From assembly GCA_030435675.1 (NCBI GenBank), contig CM059621.1, forward strand, positions 4,340,001 to 4,404,000: a stretch of 64,000 bases of DNA, read 5' to 3'. The position numbers and the translations under genes were made by a program. This stretch comes from Steinernema hermaphroditum (Eukaryota > Nematoda > Chromadorea > Rhabditida > Steinernematidae). Positions 42,664 to 52,563 of this stretch are shown here, piece after piece. The notes under the pieces are model-generated. The model saw nothing but the letters and a program-made list of their open reading frames with translations, did no database searches and was not told the DNA's origin. The first letter of the stretch is position 1. Every line of letters begins with the position of its first letter.

Positions 42664-43776
42664 TTAAACTTTTTGCTGGGTCTCCTTGATCTTCGCCTTC
42701 TCCAGCTTGGACTTCTTAGCCTGCGAGCGTGCGGACATGATTCCACCTCCCCAGTGCTTGCGGATCTGAAAAGAAGTGTTAACGCTGCCGGAAACACCCG
42801 TCCTACCTCCTCAGCGCGCTCGTTAAAGTTGGTGGTGACAGTCTCGACCAGCTTGTTCAGGGCGTTCTTGTCTTCGCTAAAGAGATCACATCTTAGCAAC
42901 TATTGATTGAGAGAGAGAACTTACGGGTTCGTGTCGGCAAGGGCAAGGCAGGAGGTGGTCTTCTTGTGGACAACCTGTCCAAGGCGAGCTTTTCCTTTGA
43001 CGATGCAGTACGGAACCTTGAATTTGCGGCAGAGGGCTGGAAGGAAAAGCACGATCTCGATTGGGTCCACGTCGTGTGCTATGACGACCAGGGAAGCCTT
43101 CTTATTCTCGATGAGCTTCGTCACTGTGCAGATTCCGGAGTGGACGACGGCAGGTCTCTTGGTGACCTTCTCTTCCTTGCCAGCAGCACTCGCCTCGGCA
43201 CGGGCAGCAAGACGCTGCTTCTTCGCCTGCTTGGTCTCAGGACGGTACTTGTCGAGAAGGCGGAACATCTCAGAAGCTGGAAAAGCAAGTTTAGAAAATG
43301 TAAGCTACGCTATACGACTCACCGGTCTGCTTGTCCAGGGTTTGATGGAATTGGTGGATGGTGGGTGGCACCTTCAAACGCTTCTGCAGGACAGCTTTCT
43401 GGCGCTGGAGACGGATGTACTTGGGCCAGCGAACGAATCGGGTAAGATCACGCTTAGGCTGGATGTCCTGTCCTACAATAAAGGAAGCATTCATAGTGAC
43501 GTTGAGGAAAGGCGCATACCAATGCCCCAGTTGCGATCGCGGCTCTCGAAGAGAGGGTTCTTCTCACCCTTCTTGGACTCAGCCTTCTGGATGTGCGCCG
43601 GAGGGGCAGCAACCTTCTTCTTGATAACCTTTTTCGTAGGCTAAAACAAGCACGCATAAGTAGAAGCTAACAAAGGCATGAACCCCAACGTATAGGACAG
43701 AAAGGTCGACAACGAAATCCACGCTTCAGAAATTTTGTCAGCAATTCTGCAAAAGAACGAGAAAAAAACTCACCAT
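42664..43776 (-). CDS. rpl-7A: 60S ribosomal protein L7a (eL8)
   Basis: Six exons (43774-43776, 43520-43640, 43323-43472, 42925-43276, 42807-42876, 42664-42765) give 265 aa, the usual eL8 length. Recognisable stretches: [34 protein letters not shown], the L7Ae-type RNA-binding core [20 protein letters not shown], and the end [18 protein letters not shown]. It binds 28S rRNA in the large subunit. Exon 1 contributes only the ATG, so the 5' leader and initiation codon are separated from the rest by a 133-nt intron. Codon choice is C/G-ending, as in highly expressed genes. Confidence 0.97.
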
Positions 43777-44045
43777 TCTGCTCGTTAAGCTTCGCGGAAA
43801 GCGGCAGCGACGACGGAAAGACGGAAAACGACGGCCAACTGCAATGACATCGCGACTGAGTATCATTTGAGGGAATTCAAATGAATTCAAATGAAAAGTG
43901 GAACATCGCACGTTCGGAGGAACTTGAAAAGCGCGCCAAATTCGAACGCCTTGCAAGCGCTGTTGTAGCCTCATGTGCGGCAGTAAAAACGTGCCGCGCA
44001 GGGTAAAAACGGCTTTTTAGCGTGCAAAAGCACTTCGCATCACAG

Positions 44046-44414
44046 CCTCTTCGTCGACGCTAACGAGGACATTATCCAAGGACGGCGGCTGCACGACTTT
44101 CCCCCGTTCCCAGTCATTGTCAGGATGGTTATCCACCCCAGTAAGATCAGTGTTGCCTCTTCTTGTATTAATAACTTGTTCCAATCCTTCCGTTCAGTTC
44201 ACGTCATTTGAGGCCAAAGACAAGAAGAAGTGCGCCGGTGGATTGCCAAAGCTGCGGAAAGCCATCAAGTGGATCAAACTACGGCCACCGCCTGCAAGTT
44301 CTATCACAACACCAGCTTCGAAAGCCTAGATGACGTCCATGGACGTAGAGAAAGCACAGATGCTTGCGGAGTGTGGAAGGTCGTGGACCCTATGATTGCC
44401 GACCAGCAAAACCC
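44046..44414 (+). other. Possible unrecognised exon pair
   Basis: An open segment ending at 44140 (VDANEDIIQGRRLHDFPPFP) and one from 44213 (QRQEEVRRWIAKAAESHQV, FYHNTSFESLDDVHGRRES) can be joined in phase through a 72-nt intron (44141-44212). Amino-acid make-up is protein-like, but no ATG, terminal codon or known domain was found, and the second segment runs into the duplicated promoter block at about 44417. Perhaps a gene fragment truncated by the local duplication. Confidence 0.25.
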
Positions 44415-44581
44415 CTTGGAATCATACGTTATTGCTTTGGTTGGATTCGAATCAAAGCAACAAGTGCAGCTTCATAGTAATCTCACTCCAAGTATACCAT
44501 CAATAATCCTTGATGGACGTGAAAACAAGCAAGAAGTACAGCCACATGACTGTGTGACGCTACGTGGCAGACGTGGCCGAT

Positions 44582-44589
44582 ATGCAAAT
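44582..44589 (+). promoter_or_regulatory. Conserved octamer upstream of copy B
   Basis: ATGCAAAT 69-76 nt before the ATG at 44658, with a TATA-like GATACAAAAG at 44603-44612; block shared with the other three copies. Confidence 0.45.
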
Positions 44590-44657
44590 GTGTTTCTGGA
44601 GGGATACAAAAGCGGAACGGAGGAGAGGAAGAGCATTCACTCGACGGAACTCGAACC

Positions 44658-45179
44658 ATGAAGTCCTTCGCTCTCTGCTCCCTTCTGCTCGTCGCCGCCG
44701 TCTTCGCCGACGATGCTTCCTCCGCCGTCGGAAACGCCCTCGGATCTGTGGCCGGAATTCTCGATGGAGGAGCTGGAAAAGCCGGAGGCCTGGTGAATGG
44801 ACTTCCCGTGGTGGGTCCCGTCCTCTCAGGACTGACCGCCCCGGTCAGCGGCGTCCTCGGAAACGTTCCCGTCGTCGGTTCAGTCGCCAAGGGAGTCCTC
44901 GGAGGAGCAGAGGGTGCTGCTGGTGGAGTTAACCTCGACATCGTCCAGTCCCTCCTCAAGGTCATCGAAGGACTCCTCAAGTCGATCCTCGGAAGCCTCG
45001 GAGGAATCAGTAGGTCTACCTTATTCACACCTCCACTCAACTCCGTTCTAGCCAGCCACGTTCCCGCTGTCGGTGGCGTCGTCGGAAACGTTGGAAGCGC
45101 TGCCTCTGGAATCGCCGGTCCGGCTTCCAGCATCGGAAACGTCGCCGGAGACGTTGCGAAGGCCGTCCCCTCCGTCTAA
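44658..45179 (+). CDS. Secreted Gly/Val/Leu-rich protein, copy B
   Basis: Exons 44658-45009 and 45052-45179 give 159 aa, nearly identical to copies A, C and D. Differences include GLPVVGPV instead of GLPVLGPV and GIAGPASSIG near the end. Signal peptide, amphipathic mid-segment and the 42-nt in-frame intron are conserved. The duplicated unit includes ~240 bp of upstream DNA and the 3' UTR. Unlike the others its 3' UTR is interrupted after AATAAACG by a ~23-T tract followed by an A-rich tract. Confidence 0.8.
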   Translation: MKSFALCSLLLVAAVFADDASSAVGNALGSVAGILDGGAGKAGGLVNGLPVVGPVLSGLTAPVSGVLGNVPVVGSVAKGVLGGAEGAAGGVNLDIVQSLLKVIEGLLKSILGSLGGISRSTLFTPPLNSVLASHVPAVGGVVGNVGSAASGIAGPASSIGNVAGDVAKAVPSV

Positions 45180-45516
45180 AGTCACGGATACAATATCTAT
45201 CCCCTCATTTGTGGATGATATTTGAAATAAACGTTTTTTTTTTTTTTTTTTTTTTTTTTAAGAAAAAAAAAAACAAGGTTTTTAAGAAAAACATATCCTC
45301 AGCGTTATTTTTCCGTCCGCACCTCGATTTGTCCCTTCTCCACTTTAAAGAGCCGAGCGGCACGCCTCATCTCGAGAGCAACCTAATCTCAACTAATTGC
45401 TTTCAGATTGTTTTTGAAAGAACGCCTACGGCCACGGTTGTTCTGGATGGGAGAATTCACATCAGTGAGATCTTAAAAATTGCACTACAAACAAAAAAAG
45501 CTGTGACTCAATACAT
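45180..45516. other. Intergenic with T/A tract
   Basis: A run of about 23 T (45237-45259) followed by AAG and about 11 A can form a hairpin, perhaps a scar of insertion. No gene. Confidence 0.5.
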
Positions 45517-46460
45517 TTATTGTGTGTTCACTGCATTCGTACTCACAACAGCTTGAGATACGTCGTTTCTCTGTTTGAAGATCATCTGGCTTAGAGCTTT
45601 TCGATAAGGAGTCACAAACCCTAACGTTATGGCACAGTGCAGCAGCACATCTACAAAACACATATAATTCCCAATGTGGCATATTCGATACAGTTGTTCA
45701 TCCTTCCTGTAAGCAGCGATTGAGAAGACTATGAAAGGAGCTGCATCGAGAAGAACGGGAAGAACAGCCAGAACTACCAAGTTTATTGTGAGACGCATCT
45801 GGAGACGATACGTTGCTGGGCTCAGCGAGGTCCTGCGAGTTCGAAGAAATCGGATTGTCAGAAAGGTAAACAAGAAAATAGAGATCGAGAATAGCGTTGC
45901 TACTGCTGACAAGACCAGAAGAAATGTCATCAAAGTGGAACTGTGGATGGAACCAACACAAAGCAGTAGTTCGCCGTTGAGATAGAGTTCTGGAACTAGC
46001 GATAGGAGGACGTAGGTGGATAGGCACGAAGCACACGAACAACTCAAATGCATGAAAGCACAGAAGACGTACCCATGAGAGGAACTCAATAGATAAGTCT
46101 TAGGAGACACTACTTGCGCGTAGCGATACAAGAAACACAGCCACTGGGCAGTAATGAGATTCATCGTCAGAACGGTGAATATCAAAATAAGTGCGCAGGT
46201 CGCTCTGGGATGAATGACGTTCCCAGTCCGCAAGCTTTGATACAAATCTGTCTGTCATGGAATTCAATGACCGGCTGAAGCAGCAAGCCATAGGCATATA
46301 GATCCAGATAGAACCAAACAGTCACACTTAGCAAATTGTTGCGGTATAGGCGAATATGTGGAGGCGACTTCCGTAGAACGATGTAAAAGAAGATGATTCC
46401 AACCGGGGTGATACATACACAAGAAACATAATACCAGACGCGATTAATAAAGTCACTCAT
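45517..46460 (-). pseudogene. Serpentine 7TM chemoreceptor with single-base frameshift
   Basis: The N-terminal part reads from MSDFINRVWYY through KSPPHIRLYRNNLLS and KACGLG, then loses frame. The C-terminal part (45517 to about 46212) continues in another frame from IHPRATCALIL through QWLCFLYRYAQV, ATYRLQMRLTINLV and FVTPYRKALSQM. Alignment with the paralogues (FHPKAI) places a one-base deletion at about 46212, in the loop before TM3. Everything else is intact, so this is a very young pseudogene or an assembly error. Closest relative is the gene at 26509. Confidence 0.8.
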
Positions 46461-46484
46461 TAGTAATCTGGAATACGACTGCAA

Positions 46485-47335
46485 TGTAAGTTAAGGTGTC
46501 TTTAAAACTCCAAATTTCTGACCTTTACGAATATACAGGCGTGGGGGTACTATGTTTAAGGAGTACAAATACAAACATCAAATAGTAGAGGTCATCGATC
46601 ATATGCTAATTTTATACTCTCAAAAAGGACGTCATTGTATAGAAACGGAGTCTTCTTAAGCCATGTCTTCAATCGTAACGTATTTTATTATCTGAAACGC
46701 TTTTCAAACATCGTTTTCTCAATTTTGGGACACTTTCTCTGTGTCTCCAATAAGCAAATAGTTAAGTGCAACATGATCTATGCATGTGGTTAAAATTGTA
46801 CACATTGAAAAAATTGTGAAGTTGTTGGATTTTTGGAGTGGCACTAGATGGAAAAGAGACTTTCGAGAGTCCAATAGAAAAGTTTTGAGTAATGCAAAAA
46901 AATGATCAATTTTGATATCACAGCAACGCTTCGAGGGTACTCTAATTGGCGTTGTTTTACCCTTTTTTTACCCAGCTAAACCCTGGTTTTACGTTACACT
47001 CTACTCAATGATTTTAAGCGTGTTTTTGAGCCTGGTATCCAGCGGTCTGTTTTCTGTGTCGATACATAAATGCACGCATTTCCTGATTACGATGGATTTG
47101 GAACGCCATGATGAAGTGAAGTGGGATTGTGAGGGTTTTTGCGCTCGATCTCGATAGAGGTCTTTTGTGATATTCGCGACCACAGTTGCAAGAGTTAGTT
47201 GGTTAGTAATCAAGGCTATGTACCGCCAATGGGAGCGATTAGGATGATATTAGGATTCGGTTTCATTGATCGAGGGAGAGCGGTACTCACAGGCGTCAAA
47301 GCGTTGGTTCCCAGTTTCCAGTTTTATCCCTTGAA
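46485..47335. other. Intergenic, nothing recognised
   Basis: AT-rich, with only short unspliced open frames. Confidence 0.4.
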
Positions 47336-47862
47336 TCAACGGCCTTCACTCCACCATCGGTTCGACTGGCAACGCCGATATCGGAGTTCCAGGACATCAT
47401 CAGCAGAATCCTGTGGAGGCACGGTGGTGGGGCGCAGAAGACGAAGTGAACTCCTATCTTCGGTGTGGCTCGGTGTTCCAACGAATGTTCGGTTTGGGCG
47501 GTCGGGCAGTGTTGCTTCTTGGCCCGGTGGATGGACCTACAGCACTGGAGCGGTGTCAAAGAAGGCCTTCCGTTGCAGCGGATGGTACCGAGGGTTCTAG
47601 AGGCAAGCGTCACCTACATCAATTAACACTGATTTTGGCTCTTCGATTTCGAGTGAATTCACAGTCATAGTCCAATGTTGCTCCTCGTTCACTTCTTTTA
47701 GGCCACACAGGCCACTGATCCACTTGAATATACATGAATTTCCAACGTAATCGTAAACATCACCAGTGGCAACTACTACTTTGATATTCCGCGTCCCCTG
47801 ATTGAACTTGTCAATGCGCATATTCCCTCTGTTTACGCAATTCTCGAACTCCAGTCAACTTC
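47336..47862 (-). CDS. Hypothetical protein, partial model
   Basis: Two candidate exons, 47618-47862 and 47336-47536, join in phase across GTAGGT...CTGTAG. The first encodes a beta-rich stretch (DKFNQGTRNIKVVVATGDVY, CIFKWISGLCG, HWTMTVNSLEIEEP), with paired Cys and aromatic residues reminiscent of a CUB-like or other secreted beta domain. The second is Pro/Arg-rich and ends at a stop at 47336. I found no start codon with a signal peptide; an ATG at 47821 is in frame. The upstream acceptor sits 4 bp from the ATG of the opposing gene at 47867, so one of the two models may be wrong. Family unknown. Confidence 0.35.
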
Positions 47863-47866
47863 CTAA

Positions 47867-48968
47867 ATGCGTTCTCTCATATTGCTTATGTTGATAGAGC
47901 TGGTAAGACTGACTTAATTTCCAAATAAACCCATTACTTCTTTAGGTGGAGCTAAACACTGTACGATATACGCTCCTGCCTTCATTAATTGAGGGAAACC
48001 TGCAGCCTGTCGGTGAAGTCGTTGATCTCCAGCAGTGTAGCGAGAAGGCTGTGTCGGAAGGTCGAATTGCATTCCGCATTGAACGTGGAACTAGAGACGG
48101 AACTGTTTTGTGCTCTTTACTCAGCGGCTTCACGAAGTTCACTAGAAGGACAGGGTTCGATGTTTTGGACTACATTTTGGACACAAACCTCAATGATGAT
48201 CTGTGCCAAGTGGGAAGCGAGAGAAACGGTCAGTTCTTGCATACCGCAGCATGGACTGGAACGCTTCTTTAGTCATAAAAATTGTTTCGGGACCCTGCTC
48301 GATCTCAACGGACGGTTGTAATCTTCTGTCAAAAATAGTCAGTGAAGATGAGAGCCTGAGGTTAGTGTTGTTCATTATTTCAGAAAACTCACTGTTCGAC
48401 CTACGGAGCGACCCCCGACTGTTTGAGTAAGACACCCTAATGCTTCCCCGGATCCGTCGTTCTTTAGGTTGTCCAAGTGGATTCGCCTTCAAGGCCAGCT
48501 TCAACAAGTGCGTTGGCGTATTCCCTCTAGTTAGGAAAGCCTCAAGCTCTCCGCACCAACTCCTTAACAGTCAGTGTACGTCTCACAGTAATTCAACCCT
48601 TGTCACGATCGAAAATGAAGCGCAGAATAGTGAGATCAGTAAGTTCCTTTTTAATAACATGCTCGTTCATGAGTCTTCTAGTAAAAATGCTCCCTGCTAA
48701 AACTGGCGCTCTTATTGGCCTTCAGATCCCACAAGGAAAGAAGTGGTCGGCGAACAACTTCCAATGGGTTGACGGCTCCACTAGCACCTACAGACGTTGG
48801 GCATCAATAGAGCCTGGAAATCAAGGCGGAAACGAGTTCTTCGTCGGTCTTCTACAAGCACCGACCTTTATTGGGACGCCAGGCACGTGGGGCGACCTTG
48901 ACAGTAATTATGCTTTTCGCTCCGACGTGGGGCGCGCTGTGTGCACGATCACGCTTGAAAATCTGTGA
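47867..48968 (+). CDS. PAN-like plus C-type lectin-like secreted protein (model uncertain)
   Basis: Probable exons: 47867-47902 (short hydrophobic leader MRSLILLMLIEL), 47946-48228, one or two poorly resolved exons in 48270-48430, 48468-48638 and 48682-48968. The second exon (VVDLQQCSEKA, GTVLCSLLSG, YILDTNLNDDLC) resembles PAN/apple-like domains that precede lectin domains in nematode CLEC proteins. The last two exons are a C-type lectin fold: CPSGFAFK, TLVTIENEAQN, ALIGLQIP, FQWVDGS, TWGDLDS, AVCTI. A polyadenylation signal lies at 49010. In the 48270-48430 part I cannot join exons without a stop or phase break, so the gene may be misread there or be a recent pseudogene. Role: secreted carbohydrate-binding-like, possibly immune. 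Confidence 0.5.
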
Positions 48969-49014
48969 ATTGTCAGCTGTATTAGTGTCCACTTGCAGGA
49001 CACTTTGTTGAATA

Positions 49015-49110
49015 AAGATGCGTGATCTCCTCGGCCCAAGAAGGCCCGTAACCTCAAGGAGCCGTAGTTCCAACGCATTTCCAAGAAGACCGGCATTGAC
49101 TCCAACCGCG
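49015..49110 (+). repeat. Dispersed family fragment
   Basis: GGAGCCGTAGTTCCAACGC and CAAGAAGACCG words at 49058-49090 match the copy at 33405-33445. Confidence 0.4.
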
Positions 49111-49492
49111 CCGCCACGAGAAGAGCCTACGGCTGGTTCCAGCGGTCACTACGTTCCACAGTCACCAATCTCAAATGGCTTCCTAAAGTTTCTCCGCATA
49201 CCTTTAGCGTTTAAAAGGCTAAGAGTCTGATGGGATGGGCTTGAATTCTTATCCTGGCGAACCCAAGTTTGTTCTTAACTGAAGCAAAGCTTAATAAACG
49301 AGTTGTATCAGCATGAGATTTTGGAGGTAGCGACAAACCCGATGCACCGAATATGGCTTGTAGTAGGATGGTACACCTGAATACTATAGAGCCAACTTGG
49401 ATAGAGGCCATTCTGAACAGCCATGTGCTAAGCGTGTGCTACATCTTCATTGTAAGTATACAATTCTTGTAAATGTCGAGACAATCAGCTTA

Positions 49493-49728
49493 CAAGGAAA
49501 CCTCTCCGAAGTTCCGTCTCGGATCGAGCTGAAATTTGACACACAGGTAGGCAGCAAACCAGAGTGGGCAAAGTGGGCTATAGTCGTTTGACCATAACTT
49601 GCGAAAGGTGTTTGCATGACCTGGTATGCGCATCAGCAGGTGCCATTTTGACTTGGCGTTCACTAGTGCCTACCTTGTGTGTCAAATTTCAGCTCGATCA
49701 GAGACGGACACTTCGGAAGGTTCCCTTG
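49493..49728. mobile_element. TIR element (CAAGG termini) with TTA duplication
   Basis: Terminal inverted repeats of ~60 bp include CGAGCTGAAATTTGACACAC on the left and its inverted match on the right. TTA flanks both ends (49490-49492, 49729-49731), as in PIF/Harbinger-type elements. No transposase. Related in termini to 14376-14747. Confidence 0.78.
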
Positions 49729-50191
49729 TTAGAATAGGACGCTTCTATTGTGTTTCATTTTCTCTGGCCCGCCTTGAAAAGTTAGATAGGCTATTTTGAG
49801 TTCAATCAGAGCTCTAGCTATTGGATTAGGTCTCTGAACATCTTGAACATTCAAAACAGTAGGTAAGTCCGCTACTAATAAAACGTTATTATTGGAAATC
49901 GGTTTTTGACGTAAAAACATTATCGAAAACGAAAACATCAACGAGCATCGCCCACTTGTTTTTACTTGTCTTTAAAAGTTGCCACGTGCTTCCCTATCGT
50001 TTTTGGTCGGAAATAGAATTTTTCCACCTGCACCTAGTACCTAGAGCCAGTCTGTCTACGTAATAACACTTTCTGTCCCGACAACAGTTCAGTTCATCAG
50101 TCTCAAACGAACACAGAGAAAATCATAACAACAGCTGAAATATTACTGCTCACAAGACAGCTGTGAAGCATTCATTCACATCTCTCCAATC
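49729..50191. other. Intergenic upstream of receptor
   Basis: No gene or clear regulatory motif identified. Confidence 0.4.
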
Positions 50192-51163
50192 ATGAATGGC
50201 GACTCGATAAACGGAATACTGTATTATATAGCTTCTTTTTCTATTCTTCCCATAGGATTTCTATTCTTCTACATCGTGATTAAGAAATCGCCTCCATTGA
50301 TCTACCTCTACAGAAATAACCTCCTCAACATGGCCGCCTGGTTCTTCCTCGATATGTTGACCATAGGGCTTTTCTTCCAGCCTGTATTCATTCCCCAAAA
50401 TGATGTAATATGCGCCAAATCTTGTGGACTTGGGACACTATTCCATCCGAAAGCTATCTATGTCTCCTACTTCTTGTTTGGCGTTTTTACATCAAACGTA
50501 TGCATGGCCTTGTGGTTGTGTTTCTTCTATCGCTACGCCCAGCTGACTTCGACGAGAATGGCCTCCTTCTTAGGTTCGTCTTACGGCTTCGCTTTCTGCT
50601 TTTTGTGGCATTTAACTGGGACTAGCGCGACGTCCTTCGTTGCCTATCATCTTCTCTCAATGGCGCAAGAAGTTTACATTGATGGAGAACTTGTGTTATG
50701 CCTTCAGCTTATACAAGATTCGGTGCTAGCCACCATACTAGCTTTCTATGCGTGCTTAGAGATTCTCTTTGTTATGATTTCAATAATTATTATGACCATT
50801 TTGACAATTCGAACTCTCCGGTCACAGCGCAAATCGCTCAGTGAAGTAACCTATCGACTTCAAATGCGTTTAACTATAAACCTCATCCTTGTCGCCGTAT
50901 TTCCACTCGTTTTTGACGTTGTACCTGTGGTAGCTTGCAATATCGCTCTCTACTTCGGAAGTGAGCGGACATATGTCGTTTGTTCTGTTGCCGGTCACGT
51001 GCCGTTCGTCGATCTCTTTCTTACTTGTGCCGTTACCTTGGGATTCATAACACCCTATAGGAAAGCCGTGGTTGAAAGGTTTCTGAAGAAGAAGAAGCGA
51101 AAGACAACGGTTGCACGTGTTAGCATGCTAGCAACGTCGCAACTGTCTGAGCGTTCACAGTGA
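50192..51163 (+). CDS. Serpentine 7TM chemoreceptor (Str/Srh-superfamily type)
   Basis: A 323-aa intronless receptor from MNGDSINGILYY. Seven hydrophobic segments; marks KKSPPLIYLYRNNLLN, FQPVFIPQN, GLGTLFHPKAIYVSY, FFYRYAQL, SEVTYRLQMRLTINLI and FITPYRKAVVERF. It ends in a long basic tail (KKKKRKTTVARVS) unlike the other copies. It lies 190 bp upstream of secreted-protein copy C on the same strand. Within the duplicated unit of copy C homology to copy B begins right after the receptor stop. Confidence 0.87.
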   Translation: MNGDSINGILYYIASFSILPIGFLFFYIVIKKSPPLIYLYRNNLLNMAAWFFLDMLTIGLFFQPVFIPQNDVICAKSCGLGTLFHPKAIYVSYFLFGVFTSNVCMALWLCFFYRYAQLTSTRMASFLGSSYGFAFCFLWHLTGTSATSFVAYHLLSMAQEVYIDGELVLCLQLIQDSVLATILAFYACLEILFVMISIIIMTILTIRTLRSQRKSLSEVTYRLQMRLTINLILVAVFPLVFDVVPVVACNIALYFGSERTYVVCSVAGHVPFVDLFLTCAVTLGFITPYRKAVVERFLKKKKRKTTVARVSMLATSQLSERSQ

Positions 51164-51276
51164 TCTCACTCCAAGTATACCACCAATAATCAGAAATCTT
51201 TGTGTTGATGGACGTGAAAACAAGCAAAAAGGGCATCGACATGACTCTCGGACGCTACGTGGCAGACGTGGCCGAT

Positions 51277-51284
51277 ATGCAAAT
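51277..51284 (+). promoter_or_regulatory. Conserved octamer upstream of copy C
   Basis: ATGCAAAT 69-76 nt before the ATG at 51353, within the block shared by all four paralogues. Confidence 0.45.
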
Positions 51285-51352
51285 GTGTTTCTGGAGGGAT
51301 ACAAAAGCGGAACGGAGGAGAGGGAGAGCATTCACTCAACGGAACTCGAACC

Positions 51353-51874
51353 ATGAAGTCCTTCGCTCTCTGCTCCCTTCTGCTCGTCGCCGCCGTCTTC
51401 GCCGACGATGCTTCCTCCGCCGTCGGAAACGCCCTCGGATCTGTGACCGGAGTTCTTGGTGGAGCAGCTGGAAAAGCCGGAGGCCTGGTGAATGGACTTC
51501 CCGTGTTGGGTCCCGTCCTCTCAGGACTGACCGCCCCGGTCAGCGGCGTCCTCGGAAACGTTCCCATCGTCGGCTCAGTCGCCAGTGGAGTCCTCGGAGG
51601 AGCAGAGGGTGCTGCCGGTGGAGTCAACCTCGACATCGTCCAGTCCCTCCTCAAGGTCATCGAAGGACTCCTCAAGTCGATCCTCGGAAGCCTCGGAGGA
51701 ATCAGTAGGTCTACCTTATTCACACCTCCACTCAACTCCGTTCTAGCCAGCCACGTTCCCGCTGTCGGTGGCGTCGTCGGAAACGTTGGAAGCGCTGCCT
51801 CTGGAATCGCCGATCAGGCTTCCAGCATCGGAAACGTCGCCGGAGGCGTTGCGAAGGCCGTCCCCTCTGTCTAA
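51353..51874 (+). CDS. Secreted Gly/Val/Leu-rich protein, copy C
   Basis: Exons 51353-51704 and 51747-51874, 159 aa. It differs from copies A and B at SVTGVLGGAAGKAGG, VPIVGSVASGVLGG. Signal peptide, helix and in-frame 42-nt intron are conserved. The gene faces copy D tail-to-tail across about 690 bp, and the two units form a large inverted repeat. Confidence 0.8.
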   Translation: MKSFALCSLLLVAAVFADDASSAVGNALGSVTGVLGGAAGKAGGLVNGLPVLGPVLSGLTAPVSGVLGNVPIVGSVASGVLGGAEGAAGGVNLDIVQSLLKVIEGLLKSILGSLGGISRSTLFTPPLNSVLASHVPAVGGVVGNVGSAASGIADQASSIGNVAGGVAKAVPSV

Positions 51875-51974
51875 AGTCACGGATACAATATCTATCCCCT
51901 CATTTGTGGATGATATTTGAAATAAACGTGCAAGCATGAATTCCCTTTGTACGCATTGCGTAGGGAACACCCTT

Positions 51975-52500
51975 TGATAACACCCTAAATTAAATGACCA
52001 GATTGAGACCCCGATTGGGAAATTCCACGCATGTTACACAGTTTACCTTCGGAAGTCAATGGTATAATCACGGTGCATGTGCACATTTCGTTCCTTGTTT
52101 ACACAGTTTTATTCCAAACCATAGGAATATCTTATTGTGTAGTTGTGTAGCTGGGACCGGCTGTAGCTGAATCAGATTCTGAAAAGCAGCACACATGCTT
52201 GTACCTATAATTTGACGAACATTTGCATTTCCGGAGTCCTTCATTTGTGTCGGTAGCTATCGGTCGACCCCTGTCGTTCTCTCCAAAGGTTTTTCGTTGT
52301 GCACTGATGGGATAGCCGTCATGAACTTCGATTTCGTCCCCTGCGCCGAAGAAAGAAGAGAAGCAGCGACAACGATGATCTACGGTTCTTCATTGTGCAT
52401 TATGAGATTTCTTGCATGTTGCCATACATTCAAGAATACATTATGAAAGGATGACATTTTTCAAAGTGATCCCTGCGAGAGAATAGTTAAGACAATAGTC
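51975..52500. other. Spacer between inverted copies C and D
   Basis: Single-copy sequence forming the loop of the inverted duplication. No gene seen. Confidence 0.45.
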
Positions 52501-52563
52501 ATGCTTGCACGTTTATTTCAAATATCATCCACAAATGAGGGGATAGATATTGTATCCGTGACT

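Noticed and set aside
49211..49411. 66-aa minus-strand frame with a hydrophobic start
   Set aside because: No splice or domain support and no repeat of pattern; likely chance.
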